In this document: positions 18,807 to 27,510 of the stretch, piece after piece | How positions within the stretch are numbered: the stretch's first letter is position 1 | Layout: each line of letters opens with the position of its first letter | Source of the DNA: DASSFG01 sp035547915 | GTDB lineage: Bacteria; Planctomycetota; Planctomycetia; Pirellulales; JAICIG01 | Length of the DNA: 64,000 nucleotides | Assembly: GCA_035547915.1 (NCBI GenBank) | Contig: DASZTS010000139.1 | Span: 62,001-126,000 of the forward strand | Reading direction: 5' to 3' | Notes under the pieces: generated by a model | Told to the model about the DNA's origin: nothing | Databases searched by the model: none | The model's input: the letters and a program-made list of their open reading frames with translations, nothing else | Program-made: the position numbers and the translations under genes

Positions 18807-19502
18807 ATGCCGATCGAACTGACTTGGTCTGACGTGGCCATTCGGCTCGCCCTCACGACCTTCGCCGGCGGGTGCATCGGCCTGAATCGGGGAGAGCGCG
18901 GTCAACCGGCCGGACTGCGGACCACGATCCTGGTCTGCGTCGCGGCGGCTATGTCGATGGTCCAGGCCAATTGGCTCCTCAAGACGGCGGGCAAAGGCGC
19001 CGACTCGTTCGTCGTGCTCGACCTGATGCGGCTTCCCTTGGGAGTGCTGTCGGGTATGGGATTTATCGGGGCAGGAGCCATTCTCCGCCGCGGAGACCTG
19101 GTCACGGGCGTGACGACGGCGGCCACGCTCTGGTACGTCACGGTGATGGGGCTCTGTTTCGGCGGCGGCCAACTCGGCTTGGGGTTGGCGATGCTCGGCC
19201 TGGGACTCTTCGTGCTCTGGGCACTGAAGCGGTTCGAGAGGTGGCTCAAGCACGACCACCATGTCCGACTGCGGGTAGTGACGCAGGCCGACAGTCTGGA
19301 TGAGGACGAATTGCGTCGATTGCTCGCGGCCGACGGCCTACACGTACGATCCTGCGCCGTTTCGTACAACGCACGACTCCAACGCCGCAGCCTGCACTGC
19401 CATCTGAAGTGGCATTGTCGCGGCGGCGACGTCGATACTCCGCCGGTCGTGGGACGCCTGGCCGGTCGACCGGGCGTCGTGCGAATCGATTGGCGCCCGT
19501 GA
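18807..19502 (+). CDS. MgtC/SapB family membrane protein
   Basis: This 231-residue protein has four or five membrane helices in the first 145 residues and a soluble C-terminal ACT-like region. MgtC signatures are RLALTTFAGGCIGLNRGERG, PAGLRTTILVCVAAAMSM, GMGFIGAGAILRRGDLVTGV and TTAATLWYVTVMGL. MgtC proteins influence magnesium homeostasis and, in pathogens, ATP-synthase activity; in environmental bacteria the role is less clear. Its start codon follows directly on repeat copy A and its TGA stop overlaps copy B. Confidence 0.9.
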   Translation: MPIELTWSDVAIRLALTTFAGGCIGLNRGERGQPAGLRTTILVCVAAAMSMVQANWLLKTAGKGADSFVVLDLMRLPLGVLSGMGFIGAGAILRRGDLVTGVTTAATLWYVTVMGLCFGGGQLGLGLAMLGLGLFVLWALKRFERWLKHDHHVRLRVVTQADSLDEDELRRLLAADGLHVRSCAVSYNARLQRRSLHCHLKWHCRGGDVDTPPVVGRLAGRPGVVRIDWRP

Positions 19503-19593
19503 GCGCGGCTGACAAAACCCGGGGCGCCGCGGGGAAAATCGGCCCCGGAAACGCCGCTTTTTGGAGCTCGCCGCCGTTTTGTCGGTTGCTCTA
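19501..19593. repeat. Dispersed intergenic palindromic repeat, copy B
   Basis: The left terminus GAGCGCGGCTGACAAAACCC and right terminus GTTTTGTCGGTTGCTCTA are near-inverse complements. The interior GAAAATCGGCCCCGGAAACGC resembles the hairpin of other copies. The first bases GA belong to the MgtC-like stop codon TGA. Confidence 0.75.
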
Positions 19594-19607
19594 ACCGATT
19601 CTTCCCC

Positions 19608-19636
19608 CTTCCCAAAATCGTCTGTGAACCTATAAT
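19608..19636 (+). promoter_or_regulatory. Possible promoter of rpmI-rplT
   Basis: A perfect TATAAT occurs at 19631-19636, with a weak -35 region (CTTCCC) 17 bases upstream, 44 bases before the rpmI start. It lies just beyond repeat copy B. Confidence 0.5.
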
Positions 19637-19680
19637 GCGAGCTTCTTTCGATCTGCCCGAAGAGAACCGGAACGACTGCA

Positions 19681-19884
19681 ATGCCCAAGCAAAAGACCCA
19701 TAAGGCCACCAAGAAGCGCTTTCGCTTGACTGCATCGGGCAAAGCCAAACACCGTCACGCGGGCACGAGCCACCTGGCGGCCGGCATGTCGAAGAAACGC
19801 CGCCGCAACTTGCGCGGCACCACGGTCGCCGCCGACGTGGAAACCAAGCGCATCCAGATCTTGCTGGGCAAATACAGCTACTGA
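19681..19884 (+). CDS. rpmI: Ribosomal protein bL35
   Basis: This 67-residue basic protein of the large ribosomal subunit starts MPKQKTHKATKKRFRLTASG and contains KAKHRHAGTSHLAAGMSKKR, both diagnostic of bL35. Length is typical. It is followed after 37 bases by rplT in the conserved order. The usual upstream infC is not here; an MgtC-like gene and a repeat occupy that position. Confidence 0.97.
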   Translation: MPKQKTHKATKKRFRLTASGKAKHRHAGTSHLAAGMSKKRRRNLRGTTVAADVETKRIQILLGKYSY

Positions 19885-19921
19885 AATCGTTCGGGCTTTT
19901 GAGCCGTAAGGATAGGCAGCC

Positions 19922-20281
19922 ATGAGAAGTATGAAGGGCGCGGCCCGTACGCAGGCCAAGAAGCGTCTATTTCGCAAGGTAAAAGGCTACGTCGGCGGGC
20001 GCGGCCGGCTCTATCGCACAGCCAAGGAGACGTTGGCCCGTGCCGGTGCCTATGCGTTCCGCGATCGCCGCGCACGCAAGCGCGATTTCCGTCGGCTGTG
20101 GATCATCCGCCTGAACGCCGCCGTGCGCGAGCGCGGTCTGCGCTACAGCGAGTTCATCAACGGCTTGAACAAGTCGGGTCTGGAACTCAACCGAAAAACG
20201 CTCTCCGAGATGGCCATCGCCGATCCGGCCGGATTCGACGTCGTGGTGGCCCAGGTACGTCAGGCCCTGAGCGCCGGGTAA
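19922..20281 (+). CDS. rplT: Ribosomal protein bL20
   Basis: This 119-residue protein binds 23S rRNA early in assembly of the large subunit. It has RLFRKVKGYVGGRGRLYRTA, the central helix RDRRARKRDFRRLWIIRLNA and YSEFINGLNKSGLELNRKTL, all diagnostic of bL20. AAGGA precedes the start at a suitable distance. The first residues (MRSMKGAART) differ slightly from the common MARVKRG opening. No autoregulatory leader hairpin was evident. Confidence 0.97.
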   Translation: MRSMKGAARTQAKKRLFRKVKGYVGGRGRLYRTAKETLARAGAYAFRDRRARKRDFRRLWIIRLNAAVRERGLRYSEFINGLNKSGLELNRKTLSEMAIADPAGFDVVVAQVRQALSAG

Positions 20282-20376
20282 GAAACGATCGTCTTGCCGA
20301 GCGCCCGCGGCGCTAGCTTCGGCGGGCCGCGATCGCTGACGTGAGAAACTGAAGCTCTTTCCGAGGCGTCCGACCG

Positions 20377-21414
20377 GTGAAGCTCGACGACTTCCTTCAC
20401 CAGCTCGATCTGTTGGAAGCTGCGGCCGTCGCTACGTTTCGCTCAGCCGAAGGTGCCGCCGCGCTCGAAGCGGCGCGGGTCGAGTTCCTGGGTGCCAAGA
20501 GCGGCCAACTCAAAGAATTGCAGAAGGGTCTCGGCTCGGTCGACAAGGCCGATAAACCGGCCGCCGGCAAACGCTTCAACGAGGTCAAACAATCGATCGA
20601 GGCGGCCTTCCAGGCAGCCCAGGAACAGGCCGCCGGGGCGGCCGTTGCCGCGAGTGCGAGCTCTGATTTCGACCCGACGCTTCCCGGCCGGCGTCCTCGG
20701 CTCGGTCGTCTGCATCCACTGACGCAGACGATCGAAGACCTCAAGCAGATCATGGGACGGCTCGGCTTCAACGTGGCCGAGGGCCCCGAGATCGAAGACG
20801 AATGGCATAATTTCGAGGCGCTGAACATTCCGGCCGCGCATCCGGCCCGCGACCCACTGGAGAATTTTTATTTGGCCACCGCCCGCGCGGCGATGGACAA
20901 ATCGCCGGTGAGCGCCCCGCCGCTCCTCTTGCGCAGCCAAACCAGCACCGTTCAGATTCGGGTGATGGAACAGACGAAGCCGCCGGTGCGAATCATCTCG
21001 CTCGGCCGCGTCTACCGGCCCGATACAGCCGACGCCACGCACTACCCGATGTTTCACCAGATCGAGGGGTTGCTGGTCGATCGCCATGTGACGATGGCCG
21101 ACTTGAAGAGCGTGCTGCGGTTGTTCGCCATGAGCTTCTTCGGCGGCGATGTGCACATTCGTTTTCGGCCATCCTTCTTCCCCTTCACCGAGCCCAGCGT
21201 CGAGGTCGACATGGCCTGGAACGACCGGTGGATCGAGATGGGCGGAGCGGGCATGGTCGATCCACACGTTTTGCGGGCGGTGGGTTACGATCCCGAAGAG
21301 GTCAGTGGTTTCGCCTTCGGATTGGGCGTCGAACGTGTTTGTGCCCGGCGGCACCAGGTGACCGACATTCGCGAGTTTTATCGCAACGATGTCCGCTTTC
21401 TCGAACAGTTTTAG
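20377..21414 (+). CDS. pheS: Phenylalanyl-tRNA synthetase alpha subunit
   Basis: PheS is the catalytic subunit of the class II synthetase that charges tRNA-Phe. The 345-residue protein has a coiled-coil N-terminal arm (residues about 1-95) and the catalytic core: [19 protein letters not shown], motif 2 region [12 protein letters not shown], substrate segment [17 protein letters not shown], and motif 3 [19 protein letters not shown]. It starts at GTG 20377, just before the arm. The TAG stop overlaps repeat copy C, and pheT follows about 200 bases later instead of the usual tight spacing. Confidence 0.96.
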   Translation: MKLDDFLHQLDLLEAAAVATFRSAEGAAALEAARVEFLGAKSGQLKELQKGLGSVDKADKPAAGKRFNEVKQSIEAAFQAAQEQAAGAAVAASASSDFDPTLPGRRPRLGRLHPLTQTIEDLKQIMGRLGFNVAEGPEIEDEWHNFEALNIPAAHPARDPLENFYLATARAAMDKSPVSAPPLLLRSQTSTVQIRVMEQTKPPVRIISLGRVYRPDTADATHYPMFHQIEGLLVDRHVTMADLKSVLRLFAMSFFGGDVHIRFRPSFFPFTEPSVEVDMAWNDRWIEMGGAGMVDPHVLRAVGYDPEEVSGFAFGLGVERVCARRHQVTDIREFYRNDVRFLEQF

Positions 21415-21513
21415 AGGAACCGACAAAACCGGATCGAGCTCCGCGAAATCAGCGTTTCACGGCAGATTTCTTCCCCACGGCGCTCGGGTTTCCGGGTTTT
21501 GTCAGCCGCTTTG
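21413..21513. repeat. Dispersed intergenic palindromic repeat, copy C
   Basis: It begins AGAGGAACCGACAAAACCGG and ends GGGTTTTGTCAGCCGCTTTG. The first bases AG belong to the pheS TAG stop. The interior GAAATCAGCGTTTCACGGC is an imperfect version of the hairpin in copy D. It separates pheS from pheT and could attenuate read-through. Confidence 0.75.
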
Positions 21514-21611
21514 AGTTGAGCAAGGTGCCGGGCTCATGGTGTAGCTCTGGCTACAGAACAGTCGCCGCGCCCAATCCCCAATCGCCAGCTCCGGACCAAA
21601 CCAAAAATCGT

Positions 21612-23630
21612 ATGCTTGTTTCTTGGAATTGGCTGAAAGAGTACGTCGCGCTGGAAGTGTCGCCGGCGGAGTTCGAGCGGCGCTTGATGATGGCCGGTCT
21701 GAACCACGAGAGCACGCAGCCGGTGGGCGACGATTTGGCGATCGATCTGGAGGTCACCAGCAATCGGCCCGACTGCCTCGGCCATTTGGGCGTCGCCCGC
21801 GAAGCGGCCGTGCTGTTCAAACTCCCATTGAAAATGCCGGCCGCGGAGCCTCGCGAAGGCAAGGCGCGGGTAGCGGACCTGACGCAAGTCGATCTGCAAT
21901 GTCCCCAGCTTTGCTACCGCTACACCGCCCGCGTGATTCAAGGGGTCAGGGTCAGACCCAGCCCGGCTTGGTTGAGCGCGCGACTGGCGACCGTGGGCAT
22001 CGCCGCCATCAACAACGTGGTGGACGTGACCAATTACGTGCTCATGGAGTGCGGTCAACCGCTGCACGCCTTCGATTTCGGCCGCCTGGCCGGCCGGCGC
22101 ATCGTCGTACGCGAGGGGCGCGAAAACGAGACCTTGTTGGCCATCGACCATAAGAGCTATGCCACCGGTCCCGGCGTCTGCGTCATCGCCGACGCAGAGA
22201 AGCCCGTGGGAATCGGCGGCGTCATGGGAGGCGCCGAGAGCGAAGTAACGGCGAGCACGAAGGACATTCTGCTGGAAAGCGCCGAATTCGCACCTCTCTC
22301 GATCCGGAACACGGCCCGGCGTCTGAATCTGCACAGCGATTCGTCGTATCGGTTCGAGCGCGGGCTCGATCCCGAGGGAGTCGACTGGGCCGGCCGCCGT
22401 GCCTGCCAGCTCATTCTCGATCTGGCGGGTGGCGAATTGGCCGCGGGCGTGATCGACACAGGACGTCGCCCGGCACCTCGCGAACCGATCGTGCTGCGGC
22501 TCAGCCAATTGCCAAGGATTCTGGGAATCGAGATACCGGCCGCCGAAGTGCAGCGCATACTCGCGGCGCTCGGGGCCACGGCGATCGCGAAGGGCGAAGG
22601 GCGAATCGAGGTCGTTCCACCGAGTTGGCGGCGCGACTTAACGCGTGAGATCGATCTGATCGAAGAGGCGGCCCGCATCCATGGCTACGAGGCGATTCCC
22701 GAAGACGTGAGCGTACCGATGTCGCCGTCGGTCGAACGCAAGCAAGACCGCGTGGTCGCTCGCGTGCGGCAGGCGCTGACGGCATTGGGCTATGACGAAG
22801 CGATGACGCTCAGCGCGGTCGATGAGTTGTGGTCACAGGCCTTCAGTCCTTGGACAGACTCCCCACCGCTCGTCTCGCCAACGCCCATTCTGCGCCGTGC
22901 CGATCGGTTGCGCCGCAGCCTGCTGCCGAGCCTGCTCGGTGCCCGACGCACGAACGAAGCCGCGGCAAATCCCGTCATCGAACTGTTCGAAATCGCCAAG
23001 GCGTATCTGCCGCAGCCGGGCGGTTTGCCCGACGAACCGCTCATGCTCGGTCTCACCGGCGGTGGCGATTTCTTCGCCCTGAAGGGCGCCGTCGAGGCGA
23101 TTCTCGCGTCGCTCAAGGTGCAACCGGTCCTCGAAGTACGCGACACGAAGCACGATCTTTTCGTGCCCGGCCGGTCGGTGGATCTGTATCTCGGTGGCGA
23201 GCGAGTGGGCGTCCTCGGTGAAGTGGGCTCGGCCGCCCGCAAGCAGTTCGACCTCCGTGGGACGACGACCGTGGCCGAACTACGCTTGATGCCGCTGATC
23301 GATCTGGCCCAACTCGTACCGCACTATCGCGAGGTGCCGGCGACACCCGCCATCCGACGCGACCTGAACTTGGAGATCAAGGAGCAGATACGGTGGAGCG
23401 ATGTCGCGGCGACCGTCCGAACCGCTGCGGGGGCTGTGCTGGAGCAGCTCGACTTCAAGGACATCTACCGCAATGACGAACTCGGCAAGCAAGGCGAAAA
23501 GCGCCTCTTGTTGAGCGTGACACTCCGCGACTCTCGCGCGACGTTGACCAGCGGGGAGGCCGACGAAGTGCGCGATCGCATCGTGGCCGCGTGCGGCCGA
23601 GAGTTCGGCGCCCGCCTGCAAACCTCTTAG
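21612..23630 (+). CDS. pheT: Phenylalanyl-tRNA synthetase beta subunit, short form
   Basis: PheT completes the alpha2-beta2 synthetase, edits mischarged Tyr-tRNA and binds the tRNA. This form has 672 residues against about 790-800 in E. coli. After the start MLVSWNWLKEYVALEVSPAE it goes directly to IDLEVTSNRPDCLGHLGVAR, so the EMAP/OB tRNA-binding insertion (about 110 residues) is absent. The B3/B4 editing region (INNVVDVTNYVLMECGQPLH and EKPVGIGGVMGGAESE), the B5 region and the C-terminal anticodon-binding FDX-ACB domain (PAIRRDLNLEIKE onward) are present. I chose ATG 21612; the frame extends upstream but overlaps pheS. Confidence 0.95.
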   Translation: MLVSWNWLKEYVALEVSPAEFERRLMMAGLNHESTQPVGDDLAIDLEVTSNRPDCLGHLGVAREAAVLFKLPLKMPAAEPREGKARVADLTQVDLQCPQLCYRYTARVIQGVRVRPSPAWLSARLATVGIAAINNVVDVTNYVLMECGQPLHAFDFGRLAGRRIVVREGRENETLLAIDHKSYATGPGVCVIADAEKPVGIGGVMGGAESEVTASTKDILLESAEFAPLSIRNTARRLNLHSDSSYRFERGLDPEGVDWAGRRACQLILDLAGGELAAGVIDTGRRPAPREPIVLRLSQLPRILGIEIPAAEVQRILAALGATAIAKGEGRIEVVPPSWRRDLTREIDLIEEAARIHGYEAIPEDVSVPMSPSVERKQDRVVARVRQALTALGYDEAMTLSAVDELWSQAFSPWTDSPPLVSPTPILRRADRLRRSLLPSLLGARRTNEAAANPVIELFEIAKAYLPQPGGLPDEPLMLGLTGGGDFFALKGAVEAILASLKVQPVLEVRDTKHDLFVPGRSVDLYLGGERVGVLGEVGSAARKQFDLRGTTTVAELRLMPLIDLAQLVPHYREVPATPAIRRDLNLEIKEQIRWSDVAATVRTAAGAVLEQLDFKDIYRNDELGKQGEKRLLLSVTLRDSRATLTSGEADEVRDRIVAACGREFGARLQTS

Positions 23631-23732
23631 AGCAACCGACAAATCAGGATCGCGATCCATAAAAATCGGCGTTTCACAGCCGATTTTTCGCCCACCGGGC
23701 GCTCCGGCTTCCCGGTTTTGTCAGCCGCTCTT
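23629..23732. repeat. Dispersed intergenic palindromic repeat, copy D (best preserved)
   Basis: The left terminus AGAGCAACCGACAAATCAGG and right terminus CCCGGTTTTGTCAGCCGCTC are near-inverse complements, and a perfect hairpin lies in the centre. The leading AG is part of the pheT TAG stop codon. It sits between convergent pheT and the enolase-superfamily gene. I use this copy as the reference for the family. Confidence 0.8.
23661..23688. terminator. Bidirectional intrinsic-terminator-like hairpin in repeat D
   Basis: Perfect arms AAAAATCGGC (23661-23670) and GCCGATTTTT (23679-23688) flank an 8-base loop. Each strand reads stem then T-run, so it could end transcripts from pheT and from the opposing gene. 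Confidence 0.65.
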
Positions 23733-23799
23733 AGCTTTAGGCTATCTTGGCCCAAAGCCTATGGCAGGTGGTGGCGTCGTGTCCGCGCCCCCTCGGTTC

Positions 23800-24963
23800 C
23801 TATCTATCACGGCGGTTCTGCGTGAAATCGGTCAGCCAGCCATCGTCCCATAAACTGGGGAAGGGCTGGGCGACATAGGGATGGGCGGCGATGGCCGCTT
23901 CGTCGAGATCGAGCCCCAGGCCGGGAGCATCGGTGAGCACGAGTTGGCCGTTGCGTACCGGGTTCCAACCGCATACCAATTCGCGTCGCCAGGGCACATC
24001 GAATTCGGCGAACGATTCCTGGATCATAAAGTTCGGTGTGCTGACGTCGAAGTGGAGTGCGGCGGCCAACGCGACAGGGCCGACCGAACAGTGCGGCGCC
24101 ACACGCAAGTCTTGCACCGCCGCCATGGCCGCGATCTTTTTGGCCGTCGCCAGGCCACCGCAATGAGCGATGTCCATCTGCACCACGTCGGCCGCACGAT
24201 GCGACACGAGCCTGTAAAAATCGGCCAGTGTGTAGAGCCGTTCACCGGCTGCGATCGTAGCGCCCGTTTGTCGTTTCACCTCGGCCAACAGCTCGATGCA
24301 CTCCGGGGCGACGGGTTCCTCGCACCAGAGCGGACAGAAACCGTTCAGTTTGTCGATCATGGCCACGGCGCTCGTCGCCGACAGCCGGCCGTGGAACTCG
24401 ATCATCAGACCGACATGGGGGCCGACCGCCTCGCGTACGGCGGCCACGCAATCGACGGCCTGTTCGCTTTCCGTCCCGGACAGGTCTTTCCAGGCTACGC
24501 CGAAGGGGTCGAACTTGAGTGCTCCGTAACCGCGGCCCACCGCATCTCGGGCGCGTTCGGCATACTCGCCGGGCGTTTTGGCACCGCCATACCAGCCGTT
24601 GGCATAGGTGGCGATGTTCGCGTGATAGCGGCCGCCCAACAGCCGATAAACGGGTTGGCCACACGACTTTCCAATAATGTCCCAGAGGGCCAGTTCGACG
24701 CCGCTGATGGCCGTCATCACGGTTGCGCCACCCTGATACTGGTCGCGTACCATGCCACCGACGACCTTTTCGATGTCGAACGGGTCCCGACCCAAGATAC
24801 GGCCTTCGACCCATTCGTGGCAGAGTGTCTCGACCGTCTTTTCCTGCCATTCCAGCGAAGCCTCGCCAATGCCCCAAATACCGGTGTCGGTCGTGAGGCG
24901 AAGGAACAGATAGTTCCGCAGTCCAGCGTTGGCCAGAAAGGTTTCGAAACGGTTGATCTTCAT
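23800..24963 (-). CDS. Mandelate racemase/muconate lactonizing enzyme family dehydratase
   Basis: This 387-residue enolase-superfamily enzyme is most like galactonate/sugar-acid dehydratases. It starts MKINRFETFLANAG. The capping domain contains TAISGVELALWDIIGKSCGQ, followed by a barrel with metal ligands in LMIEFHGR, WCEEPVAPE and IAAGERLYT and a catalytic His in RVAPHCSVGPVALA. These residues abstract the alpha-proton of a carboxylic acid substrate and eliminate water. The length is typical. There is no adjacent sugar-acid kinase or aldolase, so the substrate is unknown. Confidence 0.88.
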   Translation of the reverse strand: MKINRFETFLANAGLRNYLFLRLTTDTGIWGIGEASLEWQEKTVETLCHEWVEGRILGRDPFDIEKVVGGMVRDQYQGGATVMTAISGVELALWDIIGKSCGQPVYRLLGGRYHANIATYANGWYGGAKTPGEYAERARDAVGRGYGALKFDPFGVAWKDLSGTESEQAVDCVAAVREAVGPHVGLMIEFHGRLSATSAVAMIDKLNGFCPLWCEEPVAPECIELLAEVKRQTGATIAAGERLYTLADFYRLVSHRAADVVQMDIAHCGGLATAKKIAAMAAVQDLRVAPHCSVGPVALAAALHFDVSTPNFMIQESFAEFDVPWRRELVCGWNPVRNGQLVLTDAPGLGLDLDEAAIAAHPYVAQPFPSLWDDGWLTDFTQNRRDR

Positions 24964-25150
24964 GGTCGTGGTTCGTCGGAATAGGCCGCTCGGGATTGTG
25001 TTCCAGGACGCTCGCTCAATTCAAATCGCGCGCTCGCGGCTCGGCAAGCGGGTTGTTCATAGCGTCGGCGGAGCGATCCAAACCGCACTGGACACCCTGC
25101 GCGCTTTTGGCTAATTTTCGCCCCTCTTTCGCCTTAGTTCATTTCCTTTT

Positions 25151-25168
25151 CGATCTCAGCCGAGATCG
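25151..25168. other. Perfect stem-loop upstream of flhA
   Basis: CGATCTC (25151-25157) and GAGATCG (25162-25168) form a perfect 7-bp stem with a 4-base loop, 23 bases before the flhA start. It could be an operator palindrome or a leader hairpin; nothing else identifies it. Confidence 0.35.
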
Positions 25169-25191
25169 CCACCTTTCCCTGGAGTCCGGGA

Positions 25192-27285
25192 ATGGCCCCC
25201 GTTGCGCCGCCACGGGCGGGTCTGGCGTCGACGCTCGCGCGCTCGACCGACCTTGTCCTGCCGATCGGTATCATCGCCAGCGTGCTGGTGATCATGGTAC
25301 CGATGCCGGCCGCGCTGATGGACGTGCTGCTCTCGGCCAATATCAGCGTCGCGGTGATCATGCTGCTCACCACGATCTACGTGCGCACGCCGCTGGAGTT
25401 CAGCATATTTCCTTCGCTGCTGCTGGCCACCACGTTGGGGCGGTTGGTACTCAATGTGGCCAGCACACGGTTGATTCTGACCCGTGCCGGTAGCGAAGGC
25501 CTGGAAGCGGCGGGCGGGGTCGTTCGGAGCTTCGGCGAGTTCGTCGCCGGCGACAAGTTGGTGGTCGGGCTGATCATCTTCGTCATCATCGTACTCATCC
25601 AGTTCGTGGTCATCACCAAGGGGGCCACGCGCATCAGCGAAGTGGCCGCCCGCTTCGCCTTGGACGGCATGCCGGGGCGACAGATGGCGATCGACGCCGA
25701 CCTCAACGCCGGTATCATCGACGAGCGCGAGGCCCAACGCCGCCGAGCGGAGATTACGCAGCAGGCGGACTTCTTCGGCGCCATGGACGGTGCCAGCAAG
25801 TTTGTGCGCGGCGACGCGATCGCCGGCATCGTCATCACGCTGATCAACATCATCGGCGGTCTGTTCATCGGGGTTATCGAAGACGGCATGAGCGTCTCGG
25901 CCGCGGCCGCGCTCTTCACCAAGTTGACCATCGGCGACGGCCTGGTCAGCCAGGTGCCCGCCTTCTTGATCTCGTTGGCGGCTGGTTTGCTCGTGACTCG
26001 CAGCACCGGCGATACGAATCTGCCGAGCGAGTTTCTGGGCCAACTCTTCTCGCGCCCGCAGGCGCTGGGCGTGACCGGTGCCTTTCTCGGAACCCTCGTC
26101 TTCACCGAACTGCCGCGGCTACCGCTGCTGGCGCTCGGGGGCGGCTGCATCGGGCTGGCGCTGACCATCACCCGACGCCGCAAGGAGGAAAAGGTCGCCT
26201 CCGAAACCAAGGCGAAAGCGGCCGAAAAGAAGCCGGCCGACGAACGCATCGAGGATTTTCTCAGCGTCGATCCGATGGAGATCGAGATCGGCGTGGGCTT
26301 GATCCGTTTGGCCGACCCCAAGCGGGGCGGCGACCTGTTGGAGCGTGTACAAAAGGTGCGGCAGAACGTGGCCGCCGACGTCGGCATTCTGATGCCCAAG
26401 GTGCGCATCCGCGACAACATGCGTTTGGAACAGAACAGTTACCGCATCAAAGTGGGCGATTGCCCCGTCGCCGAAGCAGCGGTCCATCCCGCGATGTTTT
26501 TGGCGATCGACTCGGGCGTGACCAGCGGCAAGGTGCCCGGCATCGCCACGCGTGAGCCGGCCTTCGGTACGGCCGCCGTCTGGATCGAGCCGCCGAATCG
26601 AGACAAGGCCGAGATGCTCGGCTACACGGTGGTTGAGCCGCAGAGCGTGCTGGCGACGCACCTGACGGAGGTCGTGCGCCGGCACGCCGACGAGATTCTC
26701 ACTCGCGACGCGACCAAGCACCTTGTTGATGAATTGAAGAAGACTTCTCCGGCGGTTGTCGACGAGCTCATTCCCGGCCAGATGAAGCTGGCCGAGGTCC
26801 AGCAAATCTTGCAGATGCTCTTGCGCGAGCAGGTGTCGATCCGGCAACTCGGTCCGATCCTGGAGACGCTGGGCGACTATGCCGGGCGCAGCAAAGATCC
26901 ACTTCTACTGACGGAGTACGTGCGACATCGCCTGGCCCGGTCGATTTGCTCACGCTACCGTGACGCCCAAAACCGGCTGCACGTGGTCACGCTCGACCCG
27001 GCCTTGGAAGACCGCATTCGGGCCGGCTTTGAACACAACGATCGGGGACTCTTCATTCGCATGTCTCCGCAGGCCGTCGATGCCACGTGTCGCGTGCTGG
27101 CCAAGGAGATGGAAAAGCTGATCAATCGCGGTCATCCGCCGGTGGTTCTCGTCAGTCCGCAGATTCGAGCTGCGTTGCGGCAGATGACGTCGGCGCAATT
27201 ACCGCATGCCATCATCCTCAGCTACAACGAAATCACTCGCGATACGAAGTTGGAATCGGTGGGCCTGGTTCTGGATGCAAAGTAA
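25192..27285 (+). CDS. flhA: Flagellar export gate protein FlhA
   Basis: FlhA is the large inner-membrane component of the flagellar type III export gate, converting proton-motive force into protein export. The 697-residue protein has about eight membrane helices in residues 20-340 and a cytoplasmic docking domain after about 350. The FHIPEP signature EVAARFALDGMPGRQMAID is intact. C-terminal landmarks include EFVRHRLA-like LTEYVRHRLARSICSRY and VLVSPQIRAALRQM. A GGAG seven bases before ATG 25192 supports the start. It heads a cassette with flhF, a flhG-like gene and fliA. Confidence 0.96.
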   Translation: MAPVAPPRAGLASTLARSTDLVLPIGIIASVLVIMVPMPAALMDVLLSANISVAVIMLLTTIYVRTPLEFSIFPSLLLATTLGRLVLNVASTRLILTRAGSEGLEAAGGVVRSFGEFVAGDKLVVGLIIFVIIVLIQFVVITKGATRISEVAARFALDGMPGRQMAIDADLNAGIIDEREAQRRRAEITQQADFFGAMDGASKFVRGDAIAGIVITLINIIGGLFIGVIEDGMSVSAAAALFTKLTIGDGLVSQVPAFLISLAAGLLVTRSTGDTNLPSEFLGQLFSRPQALGVTGAFLGTLVFTELPRLPLLALGGGCIGLALTITRRRKEEKVASETKAKAAEKKPADERIEDFLSVDPMEIEIGVGLIRLADPKRGGDLLERVQKVRQNVAADVGILMPKVRIRDNMRLEQNSYRIKVGDCPVAEAAVHPAMFLAIDSGVTSGKVPGIATREPAFGTAAVWIEPPNRDKAEMLGYTVVEPQSVLATHLTEVVRRHADEILTRDATKHLVDELKKTSPAVVDELIPGQMKLAEVQQILQMLLREQVSIRQLGPILETLGDYAGRSKDPLLLTEYVRHRLARSICSRYRDAQNRLHVVTLDPALEDRIRAGFEHNDRGLFIRMSPQAVDATCRVLAKEMEKLINRGHPPVVLVSPQIRAALRQMTSAQLPHAIILSYNEITRDTKLESVGLVLDAK

Positions 27286-27510
27286 GTCCCCTCTCCGTTT
27301 GGGAGGGGAGGGCGAATCGCCTGATTTTCCGTCCTCTCATCAGCGAAAGCCGACGCGGACGGAAAAAGCCACAAACCCTCGTCCGCAACCAACCATGAAC
27401 GCACAACGGACAACAAGCGATCACAACGGAGCCCTCGCCGCCGGGGATGAATCTCCCTTTAACGGCGGCTGATCGTCCGCTTTTACTTCTCGATACACGG
27501 GCGCCTTACG

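Noticed and set aside
25109..25130. TTTGGCTAATTTTCGCCC before flhA as a sigma-54 promoter
   Set aside because: The GG and GC elements are nine bases apart, not the required ten, and the context is otherwise weak.
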